This document shows positions 1 to 9,018 of a DNA stretch of 64,000 nt, piece after piece; positions within the stretch are counted from its first letter, which is position 1; every line of letters starts with the position of its first letter. The translations under genes and the position numbers were made by a program. Under the pieces are notes generated by a model, which worked only from the letters and a program-made list of their open reading frames with translations, was not told the origin of the DNA and made no database searches. This DNA is from Mycolicibacterium chubuense (GTDB lineage: Bacteria; Actinomycetota; Actinomycetes; Mycobacteriales; Mycobacteriaceae): the NCBI RefSeq assembly GCF_001044255.1, contig NZ_JYNX01000036.1:569-64568 (forward strand), written 5' to 3'.

Positions 1-449
1 AGCCCGGCGCCGGGTCCGACCTGGCGGCGCTGACGACGCGTGCAACGAAGGTCGACGGCGAAGTAGTAGATCTGCTCGACGAAAGTGGCGTGCGCCCAGA
101 AGTAGGTGTCGGGATCGAGTGCGTGGTAGCGGCGATCCGTTCCGGGCATCTCGCCTTTGACATGGTGGTGGAAATCGCGGACCCGGGTGCCCGCATTGTC
201 GTCGTCGGAGCCGTACACGGTGTTGAAGATGGGCGGGATCGTGCGCCGCAGGCGTTCGGCGGTGTCGGCGAAGAACGTCGAGTGGTCGTACACGCCCTGA
301 CCGAGCTCGGCGAGCATGTTCTGCAGCACGGCCGGGCGGGGCCCGATCAGATACATGCGGTTGTCGCCGAAGTACTTCCACACCAGGGAGCCGGGGCCCA
401 GCGGCAACGCGTCGTCGAGCGGTTCGGTCTGCTGCGCCAACTCGGTCAT
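1..449 (-). CDS. Oxygenase MpaB family protein (DUF2236), 3' part missing at window edge
   Basis: The minus-strand frame starts at ATG 447-449 and reads MTELAQQTEPLDDALPLGPGS, then WKYFGDNRMYLIGPRPAVLQNMLAELGQGVYDHSTFF and later HHHVKG and DPDTYFWAHATFVEQIYYFAVD. This is the conserved core of the mycobacterial MpaB/rubber-oxygenase-like family (DUF2236), which are predicted haem-dependent oxidoreductases. The histidines in the HHHVKG stretch and the WAHATFVEQ helix are family hallmarks. About 149 residues are present, so at least half of a usual protein lies outside the window. From about position 50 down to 1 the frame stops looking like the family (DLRCTRRQRRQ), while the neighbouring frame reads TFVARVVSAA, closer to the expected helix. 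A small indel or sequence error near the edge is possible. The substrate is unknown. Confidence 0.8.
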   Translation of the reverse strand, partial: MTELAQQTEPLDDALPLGPGSLVWKYFGDNRMYLIGPRPAVLQNMLAELGQGVYDHSTFFADTAERLRRTIPPIFNTVYGSDDDNAGTRVRDFHHHVKGEMPGTDRRYHALDPDTYFWAHATFVEQIYYFAVDLRCTRRQRRQVGPGAG

Positions 450-457
450 GAGCGACA

Positions 458-485
458 GTGTTACAGATTCTGCACTCTGTACCAA
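458..485 (-). promoter_or_regulatory. Candidate promoter of the MpaB-family gene
   Basis: On the minus strand TTGGTA (480-485) is followed by a 16-base spacer and TAACAC (458-463). Eight bases separate the -10 from ATG 449, which would give a leaderless or nearly leaderless mRNA. Motif reading only. Confidence 0.35.
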
Positions 486-565
486 GAGCGGTGTGGCGAG
501 GGACACAAGCCGCAGCCGTTGAGAAGCCAGGGCTGTGATGAGGGCCCGTCGAGCAGCCGGGAATG

Positions 566-820
566 CTATTCCGCGGAAGACGGGGACGGGGTGCGGCGCA
601 GGTGGGCGATGCCCAGCACCGCCAGCACCCCGGCGATGGTCGCGAGCAGCAGCGACAGCGTCAGCATCGGGGTGTTGTACACCACCGACATCGTCGACGG
701 CTGACCCTCGAGCAGGGGTGCGACCACGACCTGCCTGCTCGCCGAGAGCCAGCTGAGCACGCAGCCCACCGCGGCGAGCACCGCCAGCGTCAGCTCGACG
801 ACCGCGCGCCTGCGCCTCAC
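566..820 (-). CDS. Small two-helix membrane protein
   Basis: 84-residue protein read from a GTG that overlaps the TGA of the DUF3093 gene (GTGA), so it is probably translationally coupled as the last gene of the hem-linked operon. It has a basic N-terminus (RRRR), a first hydrophobic helix at about residues 8-25 (LTLAVLAAVGCVLSWL), a polar loop ending VVYNTP, and a second helix at about 52-73 (LTLSLLLATIAGVLAVLGIAHL) followed by a charged tail. Position resembles that of the small transmembrane protein Rv0514 of M. tuberculosis. No catalytic motif is visible and the function is unknown. Confidence 0.75.
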   Translation of the reverse strand: MRRRRAVVELTLAVLAAVGCVLSWLSASRQVVVAPLLEGQPSTMSVVYNTPMLTLSLLLATIAGVLAVLGIAHLRRTPSPSSAE

Positions 821-1317
821 GGCGTGCGCTCCGGCGGGATGCGCTCCTCGACGATGTTCGTCAACGCCGCCCGCAGCTGCTGGTGCTTGCGTGCCCACGC
901 CTGCGCGGTGCGGTCGTTGGACAGTTTCAGTCCGATCCCCGTGCGACCCCGCGGGACGCCGGTGAGCTCGCCCAGCGCGCGCGCGTACTGCCACTTCGGG
1001 GCCTCCGCGCCCTCGGCCTCCGGGTACACCCGCAGGATCTCGCTGGTACGGATCGTCTCGGTGCCCTGGCGCAGCGCGTCCGCGGTCAACTCGACCGAGG
1101 TGTGGATGCGGGCGGCCTTGACCTGGATCGCCAGGAAGCCCGACACCAGCACGAAGAACGCGCCCGGCACCACCCACTGGATGCCGTAGCCCGCCGACAA
1201 CTGGATCAGGGCCATCGAGATGCCGGCCGCGGGCCCGGCGAGCACCCACAGCCAACTGGCGCCCTGTTCGGTGAACAGGGGCTCCGTGGCCGGCCCGGTG
1301 GCGACGGGTTCGGTCAT
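817..1317 (-). CDS. DUF3093 family membrane protein
   Basis: 166 residues from ATG 1317, which overlaps the preceding TGA by 4 bases; a longer GTG start at 1347 would only add an arginine- and glycine-rich shadow of the neighbour. Residues about 22-60 form two closely spaced hydrophobic helices (WLWVLAGPAAGISMALIQL and VPGAFFVLVSGFLAIQV). A cytosolic domain follows with the DUF3093-like elements IHTSVELTADALRQG and GIGLKLSNDRTAQAWARKHQQLRAALTNIVEER. The family is actinobacterial and of unknown function. It sits in the run of membrane genes downstream of hemB. Confidence 0.8.
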   Translation of the reverse strand: MTEPVATGPATEPLFTEQGASWLWVLAGPAAGISMALIQLSAGYGIQWVVPGAFFVLVSGFLAIQVKAARIHTSVELTADALRQGTETIRTSEILRVYPEAEGAEAPKWQYARALGELTGVPRGRTGIGLKLSNDRTAQAWARKHQQLRAALTNIVEERIPPERTP

Positions 1318-1745
1318 GCCACACCCCCGCCCACCTGGTCGTACCACGCCCGGGCCATCAGCGCCGCGCCGACCAGCACGGGCAGCAGCCCCAGCAGGAT
1401 CAGCGGCTGGGCCACCCCGACCCCGATCGCCAACAACAGCACGACGGCGACCAGGGCGAACGCCATGCCGAGCAGTGCGAACCGGAATCGTCCGTCACCG
1501 CGGCGGGCCCGGCCCGCGAGGAACGCCAGCGCCCCCGCGGCCAGCACCGCTCCGATGCCGGTCAGGCGGTAGACGGTGAGGTAGCTGCGCACCCGGTCGT
1601 CGCTCATCTCGGACGGGATGGCCGCGCGCGCCGCGTCGTAGGTGGCCGTCGCCGCGAGCAGTCCGCCGACGATCATGATCACCGCGCCGCCGACGAAGCA
1701 CCAGAACGCGGCGTCGACGAGGCGCGGGCGGGAGTGGGTCGGCAT
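1314..1745 (-). CDS. Conserved four-helix membrane protein
   Basis: 143 residues if started at ATG 1743-1745. A TTG at 1763, directly after the preceding TGA (TGATTG), would add six residues, and the choice is open because neither has a clear Shine-Dalgarno. About four hydrophobic segments are visible: FWCFVGGAVIMIVGGLLAA, TGIGAVLAAGALAFLAG, FALLGMAFALVAVVLLLAIGVG and LILLGLLPVLVGAALMA, with short basic loops. It is coupled to DUF3093 by an ATGA overlap. It may correspond to the Rv0513 type of membrane proteins next to hemB. Function unknown. Confidence 0.75.
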   Translation of the reverse strand: MPTHSRPRLVDAAFWCFVGGAVIMIVGGLLAATATYDAARAAIPSEMSDDRVRSYLTVYRLTGIGAVLAAGALAFLAGRARRGDGRFRFALLGMAFALVAVVLLLAIGVGVAQPLILLGLLPVLVGAALMARAWYDQVGGGVA

Positions 1746-1763
1746 CGGGGTCAGCGTAGCCAA

Positions 1764-2177
1764 TCAGCGGGTGAAGAAGTCGTGGGCGTCCTTGCGGTGC
1801 AGCAGATAGGTTCCGCCGCCGATCAGGACCGACCCGATGATCACCGCCGCGGCGTAGCCCAGCGCGGCGGCCTCGTGCCGGTCGACGGTGAACAGGTCGC
1901 TCACCGAGTAGACGACCGTCGCGATCGCGCCGCCGGTCAGGGCGGTCCGTGCCCAGCGGTAGCCGTGCCGCATCAGGATCAGGAACGTGACGACGACGGC
2001 CGCCAGGAGGACGACGAACACGACGTTGATCGCCAGCAGCAATCCGGTCGCGCGCTGATCGCCGGTGAGCAGGTCCACCAGATATCCCGCGATCATCAAC
2101 GGCAACGCGACCACCCACAGCCAGAAGCCGGTGTCGACGTCGGGCGGGCGTACCGGTGGCGCCGACGGGTCCGTCAC
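1764..2177 (-). CDS. Conserved four-helix membrane protein next to hemB
   Basis: 137 residues, GTG start overlapping the hemB stop (GTGA). The proline-rich N-terminus (MTDPSAPPVRPPDVDTG) is followed by four predicted membrane spans: FWLWVVALPLMIAGYLVDLL, GLLLAINVVFVVLLAAVVVTFLIL, ALTGGAIATVVYSVSDLF and ALGYAAAVIIGSVLIGGGTYLL. The end is RKDAHDFFTR. It resembles the neighbouring 1314-1745 protein in size and topology, so the two may be old duplicates. Coupling to hemB makes a role in the envelope side of tetrapyrrole metabolism possible but unproven. Confidence 0.75.
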   Translation of the reverse strand: MTDPSAPPVRPPDVDTGFWLWVVALPLMIAGYLVDLLTGDQRATGLLLAINVVFVVLLAAVVVTFLILMRHGYRWARTALTGGAIATVVYSVSDLFTVDRHEAAALGYAAAVIIGSVLIGGGTYLLHRKDAHDFFTR

Positions 2178-3154
2178 GCGAGTCGACGGGCCACGTCGAC
2201 GGCCCAGTAGGTGAGCACGATGTCGGCGCCGGCGCGGACGATGCCGGTGAGCGTCTCGAGCACGACGGTGTCCAGGTCGATCCAGCCGTGCTCGGCCGCC
2301 GCGCTGATCATCGAGTACTCCCCCGACACCTGGTAGGCCGCGACGGGCACCGGTGAGCGGTCGGCGGCGGCACGGACGATGTCGAGGTAGGCCATCGCCG
2401 GCTTCACCATGATGATGTCCGCGCCCTCGTCGATGTCGAGGTCGACCTCGTGCAGCGCCTCGCGGGCGTTGCCGGGCTCCTGCTGATAGGTGCGCCGGTC
2501 GCCCTGCAGGCTCGAGGACACCGCCTCGCGGAACGGGCCGTAGAAACCGGAGGCGAACTTCGCGGCGTAGGCCAGGATCGCGGTGTCGATGTGCCCGGCG
2601 GCGTCGAGCCCGGCCCGGATCGCGGCGACCTGCCCGTCCATCATCCCGCTCGGCCCCACCATGTGGGCCCCCGAATCCGCCTGTGCCACAGCCAGTTCGA
2701 CGTAACGCCGGTTGGTCGCGTCATTATCTACTCTGCCGACCCGGTCCAATACGCCGCAGTGCCCGTGGTCGGTGAACTCGTCGAGGCAGGTGTCGGCCAT
2801 CAGCACGGTCGCGTCGCCGAGATCGCCTGCGAGGTCGCGCAGTGCGACGTTGAGCACCCCGTCGTGGTCGGTGCCCGCAGACCCGCGGGCATCCTTGTCC
2901 TCGTCGCGCGGCACCCCGAACAGCATCAGCCCGCCGACACCGGCCTCGACCGCCTCGGCGGCGGCACGGCGCAGCGACTCACGGGTGTGCTGCACGACGC
3001 CGGGCATGGAGGCGATCGGCCGCGGTTCGTCGATGCCGTCGGCGACGAACATCGGCAGCACGAGTTGCCGTGGCGCCAGCGTGGTCTGCGCGACAAGCCG
3101 GCGCATGGCCGGGGAGGATCGCAGCCGTCGCGGACGATGACTCGGGAAAGGCAT
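2174..3154 (-). CDS. hemB: Delta-aminolevulinic acid dehydratase (porphobilinogen synthase)
   Basis: Cytosolic enzyme joining two 5-aminolevulinate molecules into porphobilinogen. 326 residues, the normal length. The two Schiff-base lysines are K199 (LAYAAKFASGFYGPFREA) and K251 (IIMVKPAMAYLD). The metal-site segment reads DTCLDEFTDHGHCG (residues 121-134): C123 and C133 are kept, but the middle cysteine of the zinc type is D125, as in intermediate metal-site variants of the family. It starts 14 bases after the hemD stop and overlaps the next membrane gene. It is the fourth enzyme gene of the hemACDB operon. Confidence 0.97.
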   Translation of the reverse strand: MPFPSHRPRRLRSSPAMRRLVAQTTLAPRQLVLPMFVADGIDEPRPIASMPGVVQHTRESLRRAAAEAVEAGVGGLMLFGVPRDEDKDARGSAGTDHDGVLNVALRDLAGDLGDATVLMADTCLDEFTDHGHCGVLDRVGRVDNDATNRRYVELAVAQADSGAHMVGPSGMMDGQVAAIRAGLDAAGHIDTAILAYAAKFASGFYGPFREAVSSSLQGDRRTYQQEPGNAREALHEVDLDIDEGADIIMVKPAMAYLDIVRAAADRSPVPVAAYQVSGEYSMISAAAEHGWIDLDTVVLETLTGIVRAGADIVLTYWAVDVARRLA

Positions 3155-3168
3155 GACCGTCCTGTCGA

Positions 3169-4851
3169 TCAGCGGCGGCGGCTCTTCTTCCGCGGCGGGG
3201 GTAGCGCACCCTCGGCGCGCAGCCGGGCGGCGTGCTCGGCGAGCGCCTCGACGAGCGGTCCCACCGCGGCCACCTCGGGCTGGACGTCGACACGCAACCC
3301 GAATTCGGCTGCGGTTTCAGCGGTTTTCGGCCCGATGCACGCCACGATCGTGCGGGCGTGCGGCTTGCCGGCGATGCCGACGAGGTTGCGCACCGTGGAG
3401 CTCGACGTGAAGCACACCGCGTCGAAGCCGCCCGTCTTGATCATCTCGCGGGTGTGCGCCGGCGGCGGGGCCGCGCGCACGGTCCGGTACGCGGTGACGT
3501 CCTCGATCTCCCAGCCCCGTTCGCGCAGCCCCTCGGCCAGCGTCTCGGTGGCGATGTCGGCGCGCGGCAGCAGCACGCGGTTCACCGGGTCGAAAACATC
3601 GTCATAGGGCGGGAATTCGTCGAGAAGGCCCAGCGACGACTGCTCACCGGTGGGCACCAGCTCCGGGTTGATGCCGAAGGCGCGCACCCGATCGGCAGTC
3701 GCCTGCCCCACGCAGGCGATCTTGACACCGGAGAACGCGCGGGCGTCGAGACCGAACTCGTTGAACTTCTCCCACACCGCACGCACCGCGTTGGTGGAGG
3801 TGAACACCACCCACTGGAACCGGCCGTCGACCAGACCCTTGACGGCCCTTTCCATCTGGGCCGGGCTTCGGGGCGGCTCGACCGCGATGGTCGGCACCTC
3901 GATGGGCAGCGCGCCGTGGCCGACGAGCCGATCGCTCATCTCACCCGCCTGGTCCTTGGTGCGCGGCACCAGCACGGTCCAGCCGTACAGTGCGCGGCTC
4001 TCCCACCAGTTCAGCTTGGCGCGGTTCGCGACGGTCCGGCCGATGGTCACGACCAGCGTGCCGGTCAGCGGGCCCGACGGCTCGACACCGGCCGGCTTGT
4101 CCAGCACCGCCTTGTCCAGCAGACCCGCGAGCGTGGTCTCGACCGAGCGCTGCTGGCACGTGGTGCCGTTGGCGGTGACGACGGCGGGGGTGCTGTCGGC
4201 CAGCCCGTACTCGATCAGCGTGCGTGCCGCCTCGGGCAGATGCGAGGCGGTCGCGTGCAGGATCAGCGGCCCGGGCGCGGCGGCCAGTGCGGCCCAGTCC
4301 ACGTTCGGGTCGCGGACGTCGGCGACGGTGTGCGACGACCCCAGCGGCAGTCCCGCATAGGTCGGCACGGCCGACGTGTCGGGCAGACCGGGAACGATCT
4401 CGAACGTCAGCTGCGTGCGGGCCAGCGCGTTGATCTCGGTGATCACCGCGTCGATCGACAGCGGGTCACCGGCCACGAGGCGGACCACGTCGACCCCGGT
4501 GCGGGCCTCGGTGGCCAGCGTCTTGGCGACCTCGGCTGGGTCGCCGAGCGCGGGCCGGATGTCCGGGCCGCCGGGGATGACGGGTTCGGCCGCCTCCGCG
4601 GGCGCGGCGTCGGTGGCCGCAGCCTCCGGGGCGCCCGCCGCCGGAACGGGTCCCGACGGCGGTGGCAGCTCTGAACCCGCGAGGGCGAGCACCGCTTCCG
4701 GTACATCGGGGTCGGTGAAGACGAGGGCGGCGTTGGCCAACACAGCACGGGCGCGCGTCGTCAGCAGGCCCGGATCCCCGGGCCCGGAGCCGACGAACGT
4801 GATGCGGCCGGGCTTGCCCTTGCGTCCTCGCAAGGTCATCTGGCGAGTCAT
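3169..4851 (-). CDS. hemD: Uroporphyrinogen-III synthase with N-terminal methyltransferase-like domain
   Basis: 560 residues. Residues about 15-275 resemble SUMT/CysG methylases: the glycine loop [16 protein letters not shown] is clear, but an Ala/Pro-rich insert follows (about 65-95), and the usual GGDPF motif reads VAGDPLSID. The methylase half may therefore be weakened or altered. Residues about 290-545 form the HemD domain, closing hydroxymethylbilane into uroporphyrinogen III; segments such as [36 protein letters not shown] and [16 protein letters not shown] are typical. A basic tail KKSRRR ends it. The ATG overlaps the hemC stop (ATGA). Length and layout match M. tuberculosis Rv0511. 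Confidence 0.93.
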   Translation of the reverse strand: MTRQMTLRGRKGKPGRITFVGSGPGDPGLLTTRARAVLANAALVFTDPDVPEAVLALAGSELPPPSGPVPAAGAPEAAATDAAPAEAAEPVIPGGPDIRPALGDPAEVAKTLATEARTGVDVVRLVAGDPLSIDAVITEINALARTQLTFEIVPGLPDTSAVPTYAGLPLGSSHTVADVRDPNVDWAALAAAPGPLILHATASHLPEAARTLIEYGLADSTPAVVTANGTTCQQRSVETTLAGLLDKAVLDKPAGVEPSGPLTGTLVVTIGRTVANRAKLNWWESRALYGWTVLVPRTKDQAGEMSDRLVGHGALPIEVPTIAVEPPRSPAQMERAVKGLVDGRFQWVVFTSTNAVRAVWEKFNEFGLDARAFSGVKIACVGQATADRVRAFGINPELVPTGEQSSLGLLDEFPPYDDVFDPVNRVLLPRADIATETLAEGLRERGWEIEDVTAYRTVRAAPPPAHTREMIKTGGFDAVCFTSSSTVRNLVGIAGKPHARTIVACIGPKTAETAAEFGLRVDVQPEVAAVGPLVEALAEHAARLRAEGALPPPRKKSRRR

Positions 4852-5783
4852 GTACCTCTCCCGCGTTCGTCCAACAGGTCCCGTGCTCCCAGCTCGAACA
4901 GTTCCGCGGCCACCGAGAGCCCCAGCTCCCGTGCCCGCTCGGGTGTTCCGATACCGGACGCCCGGATCACGTCGGATCCGTCCAGCGTCGCCACGCAGCC
5001 GCGCAGCGACAGCTCTTCGAAGACGCGGCCGTCCTCATCGATCGACTCGACCACCTCGGCGATCGCGCCCACCGGTGCGGAGCAACCCGCCTCCAGTTCG
5101 GCGAGCAGGGTCCGCTCTGCGATGACCGCAGCCCGGGTGTCGGCGTCATCGAGTTCCGCCAACAGTTCGGCCAGGCCGGAGTCACCGGCACGGCACTCGA
5201 CTGCCAACGCACCTTGAGCCGGCGCCGGCAACATCTGTACCGGTTCCAGCGTCTCGGTGACGGCGTCGAGGCGACCGATGCGGGCCAATCCCGCCCGGGC
5301 GACCACGACGGCGTCGAGAACACCGCTGCTTACCCTGTTCAACCTGGTATCTAGGTTGCCTCGTAGGGGGCGGATTTCCAAACCGAGACCCAGTGCTCTA
5401 AGCTGCGCGGTCCGTCGCGGGGACGAGGTGCCGATCACCGAACCGGTGGGCAACTCTCCGAGCACCATCCCGTCCCGGGCCACCAGCGCGTCGCGGGCGT
5501 CCTCGCGCACCGGGATCGCGGCGATGACGAACCGCGGATCGGGTGCGGTCGGCAAATCCTTGTAGGAGTGCACCGCCATGTCGACGGTGCCGTCGGCGAT
5601 GGCTTCGCGCAGTGCGGCGGTGAACACCCCGACGCCGATGTCGGCGATGGGCGCCTGCGACCGATCGCCGTCGGTGGAGACGATCACGAGTTCGGCGTCG
5701 TGCCCGGCGGCGATGAGCGCGTCGCGGATGGAACCGGCCTGGGTGGTGGCCAACAGACTGCCCCGCGTGCCGATGCGGATCAC
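4848..5783 (-). CDS. hemC: Porphobilinogen deaminase (hydroxymethylbilane synthase)
   Basis: 311-residue cytosolic enzyme that polymerises four porphobilinogens into hydroxymethylbilane. Visible hallmarks: [14 protein letters not shown] at the N-terminus, HSYKDLPT (residues 72-79, including the catalytic-site aspartate region), [11 protein letters not shown] (118-128) and the dipyrromethane-cofactor cysteine C234 in [11 protein letters not shown]. The GTG start overlaps the hemA stop by four bases, so expression is coupled to HemA. Confidence 0.97.
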   Translation of the reverse strand: MIRIGTRGSLLATTQAGSIRDALIAAGHDAELVIVSTDGDRSQAPIADIGVGVFTAALREAIADGTVDMAVHSYKDLPTAPDPRFVIAAIPVREDARDALVARDGMVLGELPTGSVIGTSSPRRTAQLRALGLGLEIRPLRGNLDTRLNRVSSGVLDAVVVARAGLARIGRLDAVTETLEPVQMLPAPAQGALAVECRAGDSGLAELLAELDDADTRAAVIAERTLLAELEAGCSAPVGAIAEVVESIDEDGRVFEELSLRGCVATLDGSDVIRASGIGTPERARELGLSVAAELFELGARDLLDERGRGT

Positions 5784-7150
5784 TCGGTGCTATCGAGATC
5801 GGTTGTCAGCAAGGGGATCTCACCCACCGCGACGGCTCCCAGCTCGCTTCCGGCCACGGCGTCGACGGCGTGCTGGTCGAGTTCGAACAGTTCGCGCAGC
5901 GCCTCGGCGTAGCTGTCCCCGCCGGGCGCGCTGGCCAGCTGCTTGACGCGCACCGTCGGCGCGTGCAGGAGTTTGTCGACGACGCGGCGCACCGTCTTGG
6001 CGACCTCGTCGCGGTGCGCGGAGTCCAGCCCGGGCAACCGGTTGTCCAGCCGCAGGAGTTCGGCCTCGACGACGTCGGCGGCGCGCTGGCGCAGCGCGGT
6101 GACCGTCGGGGTGACCTCCGCCATCCGCTGGCCGGCCAGGTAGTCGGCGACCTCGGCGGCGACGATCGAGCGGGCGGCCTCGGCGTCGGAGGTGGCGGCG
6201 CGTGCGGTCGGTTCCCGCAGGATCCGCTCCATGTCGATCACGTACACCCCGGGCAGCCCGGCCACCGCGGGGTCGATGTCGCGGGGCATACCGAGATCGC
6301 ACATCACCAGCTGCTTGCTGTTGCCGAGCCGCTGGGCCAGGCCGCGGTGCACGTCGGCCAGCGACACCACCGGACGGACCGCGCCGGTGCAGCTGACCAC
6401 CACGTCGGCGTCGGTGAGCAGCGGCGGCAGGTGGTCGAACGGGTACGCCTCGGCGGTGACGCCGTGGCCGCGGATGGTCTCGGCCAGCCGTTTGGCGCGC
6501 GGCAGCGAGCGGTTCACCACGTGGATGCGTTCGATCCCGGCGCGCATCAGCTGCCGGGCGGCCAGGGCGCCCATCGACCCGGCGCCCACGACCACCGCGG
6601 ACCGCCCGGCCAGCGAGCCGATCCGGGCCTCCGCCATGTCCAGCGCGACGGAGACCACGGACGCGCCGGCGGCGTCGATGCCGGTCTCGGAGTGCACCCG
6701 CTTGCCGACCGACAGGGCCCGCTGGGACAGTTCGTGCAGGGTGCGCCCGACCGTGTGGTTCGTCTCGGCGGTCGCGTAGGCCCGCCGCACCTGGCCCAGC
6801 ACCTGGGCCTCGCCCACCACGGCGGAGTCCAGCCCGCTGGCGACCGCGAACAGGTGCTCGACGGCGGCTTCGGCGTAGCGGACGTAGGCGTACCTGGTCA
6901 GATCCTGCAGCGACATACCGGAGTGCTCGCTGAGCACCTGACCGATCACCGACAGACCGCCGTGGAACGCCTCGACGACCGCGTACATCTCCACCCGGTT
7001 GCAGGTCGACAGCACCATGGCTTCGGTGACCAGTGAGGACTGCAGAACCTGCTCGATGATCTTGGCCTGATCGGCCTCGTCGGTGCTCAGTTGTTCGAGC
7101 ACGGACACCGGCGCGCTCCGGTGCGAAACCCCGAAAAGCAGTACGCTCAC
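5780..7150 (-). CDS. hemA: Glutamyl-tRNA reductase
   Basis: First committed enzyme of C5-pathway tetrapyrrole synthesis, reducing Glu-tRNA to glutamate-1-semialdehyde with NADPH. 456 residues. Catalytic C50 lies in [11 protein letters not shown], the [11 protein letters not shown] substrate loop is at residues 10-20, and the NADPH loop is GAGSMG (189-194). The C-terminal dimerisation helix is present. It starts at GTG 7150 with a purine-rich GAGGAAG just upstream. It is the leading gene of hemA-hemC-hemD-hemB. Confidence 0.97.
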   Translation of the reverse strand: MSVLLFGVSHRSAPVSVLEQLSTDEADQAKIIEQVLQSSLVTEAMVLSTCNRVEMYAVVEAFHGGLSVIGQVLSEHSGMSLQDLTRYAYVRYAEAAVEHLFAVASGLDSAVVGEAQVLGQVRRAYATAETNHTVGRTLHELSQRALSVGKRVHSETGIDAAGASVVSVALDMAEARIGSLAGRSAVVVGAGSMGALAARQLMRAGIERIHVVNRSLPRAKRLAETIRGHGVTAEAYPFDHLPPLLTDADVVVSCTGAVRPVVSLADVHRGLAQRLGNSKQLVMCDLGMPRDIDPAVAGLPGVYVIDMERILREPTARAATSDAEAARSIVAAEVADYLAGQRMAEVTPTVTALRQRAADVVEAELLRLDNRLPGLDSAHRDEVAKTVRRVVDKLLHAPTVRVKQLASAPGGDSYAEALRELFELDQHAVDAVAGSELGAVAVGEIPLLTTDLDSTE

Positions 7151-7170
7151 GGCTTCCTCACCACCCCACC

Positions 7171-7200
7171 AAGGTAGTCGTTCACCAGCTGGCCTTCCAA
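7171..7200 (-). promoter_or_regulatory. Candidate promoter of the hemACDB operon
   Basis: Minus-strand -35 TTGGAA (7195-7200), 18-base spacer, -10 TACCTT (7171-7176), which fits the mycobacterial TANNNT form. It would give a 5' leader of about 15 bases before GTG 7150. Motif reading only. Confidence 0.45.
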
Positions 7201-7206
7201 ATTTGC

Positions 7207-7461
7207 TCAGCCGGCCAGATCGGCCCGCAGCCGGGCCTCGTCGACCTCCCAGTAGCTGTGTTCGGCGCCGTCGAGGAGCACGACGGGCAGCCGGTCGCCG
7301 AACTCGGCGCGAAGTGCGACGTCACCGGCTGCGGCGGCCTCGTCGACGTCGGTCACGGTCAGCCGGAATCCGAGCTCGTCGCCCAGTTCGGCCAGCCGCG
7401 TCGCGGCGGCCTGGCACATCGGACATCCCTGGCGAGTGAGCAACTGCACAGCGCGATCCAC
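7207..7461 (-). CDS. Glutaredoxin-like thiol-redox protein
   Basis: 84 residues from GTG 7459-7461. It has a thioredoxin fold with a CPMC redox pair at residues 13-16 ([20 protein letters not shown]) and the cis-proline segment [10 protein letters not shown] near residue 59, followed by a tyrosine/tryptophan-containing strand ([11 protein letters not shown]). This is the size and layout of the glutaredoxin-like (DUF836) proteins such as Rv0508. It probably reduces disulfides of protein partners, but no partner is encoded nearby. Transcribed divergently from the HAD hydrolase at 7501. Confidence 0.85.
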   Translation of the reverse strand: MDRAVQLLTRQGCPMCQAAATRLAELGDELGFRLTVTDVDEAAAAGDVALRAEFGDRLPVVLLDGAEHSYWEVDEARLRADLAG

Positions 7462-7487
7462 CCCGCCAGTATCGCGACCAGGTGACT

Positions 7488-7493
7488 TACTGT
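7488..7493 (+). promoter_or_regulatory. -10 element for a leaderless mRNA
   Basis: TACTGT at 7488-7493 lies 7 bases before GTG 7501. A TANNNT box at this spacing is the usual arrangement for mycobacterial transcripts that begin at the start codon. Confidence 0.5.
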
Positions 7494-7500
7494 TGTAGCC

Positions 7501-8406
7501 GTGTCCGATATCGGGGGCTTGGGCGTCGGGACCGACGGCCGTTCGCAGCAAGTCGCGGGCGAGGTCAGCGCAGCGGTGGCCGCCGAGGGCCTCGTCGAGC
7601 CGGCCGACGAGCTGCCGGGTCCGCCGCCTCCGCCGCCCGACCTGACCGCGGCGGCGTTCTTCGACGTGGACAACACTCTGGTGCACGGCTCGTCGCTGGT
7701 CCATTTCGCGCGCGGCCTGGCCGCCCGCGAGTACTTCACCTACAAGGACCTCGCCCGCTTCGCCCTGGCCCAGGCGAAGTTCCAGCTGACCGGCCGGGAG
7801 AACAGCGACGACGTCGCGGCGGGCCGGAGCAAGGCGCTGGCGTTCATCGAGGGCCGCTCGACCGCCGAGCTGGTCGCCCTCGGCGAGGAGATCTACGACG
7901 AGATCATCGCCGACAAGATCTGGCCGGGCACCCGTGCGCTGGCCCAGATGCACCTCGACGCCGGCCAGCAGGTGTGGCTGGTCACCGCGACGCCGTACGA
8001 GCTGGCCGACACCATCGCGCGCAGGCTGGGGCTGACCGGCGCGCTGGGCACGGTCGCCGAGTCGGTGGACGGGGTGTTCACCGGCCGGCTCGTCGGCGAC
8101 ATCCTGCACGGCACCGGCAAGGCGCACGCCGTCCGGTCGCTGGCCATCCGGGAGGGGCTGAACCTGCGCCGCTGCACCGCCTACTCCGACAGCTTCAACG
8201 ACGTGCCGATGCTCTCGCTGGTGGGCACCGCGGTGGCGATCAACCCCGACGCGGACCTGCGCGACCTGGCCCGCGAGCGGGGCTGGGAGATCCGCGACTT
8301 CCGCACCGCCCGCAAGGCGGCCCGCATCGGGGTGCCGTCGGCGCTGGCGCTGGGCGCGGTCGGCGGTGCGCTGGCCGCGGCGGTGTCGCGCCGGGACAGA
8401 AAGTAG
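7501..8406 (+). CDS. HAD-IB family hydrolase (SerB1-like)
   Basis: 301 residues. A variable, proline-rich N-terminal stretch (residues 1-48, ending PPPPPPD) precedes a HAD phosphatase: motif [10 protein letters not shown] with D55 and D57, motif [15 protein letters not shown], a lysine in [10 protein letters not shown], and motif [20 protein letters not shown]. The C-terminus has a hydrophobic helix ([21 protein letters not shown]) that could anchor it in the membrane. Related mycobacterial proteins are annotated as phosphoserine phosphatase SerB1, but HAD-IB proteins of this type may act on other phosphomonoesters. The GTG start is supported by the -10 seven bases upstream. Confidence 0.88.
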   Translation: MSDIGGLGVGTDGRSQQVAGEVSAAVAAEGLVEPADELPGPPPPPPDLTAAAFFDVDNTLVHGSSLVHFARGLAAREYFTYKDLARFALAQAKFQLTGRENSDDVAAGRSKALAFIEGRSTAELVALGEEIYDEIIADKIWPGTRALAQMHLDAGQQVWLVTATPYELADTIARRLGLTGALGTVAESVDGVFTGRLVGDILHGTGKAHAVRSLAIREGLNLRRCTAYSDSFNDVPMLSLVGTAVAINPDADLRDLARERGWEIRDFRTARKAARIGVPSALALGAVGGALAAAVSRRDRK

Positions 8407-8465
8407 CCGGGGGCGGCGCTGATAGGCTCGCGCCGCCACCGCCGAGCAACGGAGAGTATCGCCGC

Positions 8466-9005
8466 ATGGCCATCGCTGCGAACATCATCGGAACCCACTA
8501 CCGGTATCCGGACTACTTCGAGGTCGACCGCGAGAAGATCCGCGAGTTCGCCCGCGCGGTCAAAGACGACCATCCCGCGCACTACAGCGAGGAGGCCGCG
8601 CAGGACTGCGGCCAGGACGCGCTGATCGCGTCCCTGACGTTCCTCGCCGTGGCCGGCAGGCGCGTGCAGCTGGAGATCTTCAACCAGTTCGACGTGCCGA
8701 TCAACATGGAGCGGGTGCTGCACCGCGACCAGAAGATCAAGTTCCACCGGCCCATCGTGGCGGGCGACAAGCTGTTCTTCGACTCGTACCTGGACTCGGT
8801 GACCGAATCGCACGGCGCGGTCGTGACCGAGGTCCGCGGCGAGGTCACCGACGAGCGGGGCGAACCCGTGCTGACGAGCGTGGTGACGGTGATGGGCGAG
8901 GCGCAGTCGGACACCGAGGCGGACGAGGTGAGCGACCGGATCGCCGCGGCGCGCGACGAGGCAATCCGCAAGATGGTTGCCAAGCAAACAGCCCAGGCGG
9001 ACTGA
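8466..9005 (+). CDS. FAS1-like / HadA-type dehydratase domain protein
   Basis: 179 residues, single hot-dog domain: [38 protein letters not shown], then [23 protein letters not shown] and [26 protein letters not shown]. This is the MaoC-type N-terminal half-domain seen in HadA/HadC subunits and in Rv0504c. Such proteins normally pair with a HadB-like catalytic subunit carrying the D/H hydratase dyad; no partner is encoded here. A role in 3-hydroxyacyl-thioester dehydration is inferred from the family. Confidence 0.85.
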   Translation: MAIAANIIGTHYRYPDYFEVDREKIREFARAVKDDHPAHYSEEAAQDCGQDALIASLTFLAVAGRRVQLEIFNQFDVPINMERVLHRDQKIKFHRPIVAGDKLFFDSYLDSVTESHGAVVTEVRGEVTDERGEPVLTSVVTVMGEAQSDTEADEVSDRIAAARDEAIRKMVAKQTAQAD

Positions 9006-9018
9006 ACGGCGCGACCGC

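Noticed and set aside
7482-8465. Upstream extension of the HadA-type dehydratase frame back to 7482.
   Set aside because: The extension is arginine-rich antisense-like sequence covering the HAD hydrolase gene; the conserved domain starts at ATG 8466 with normal family length.
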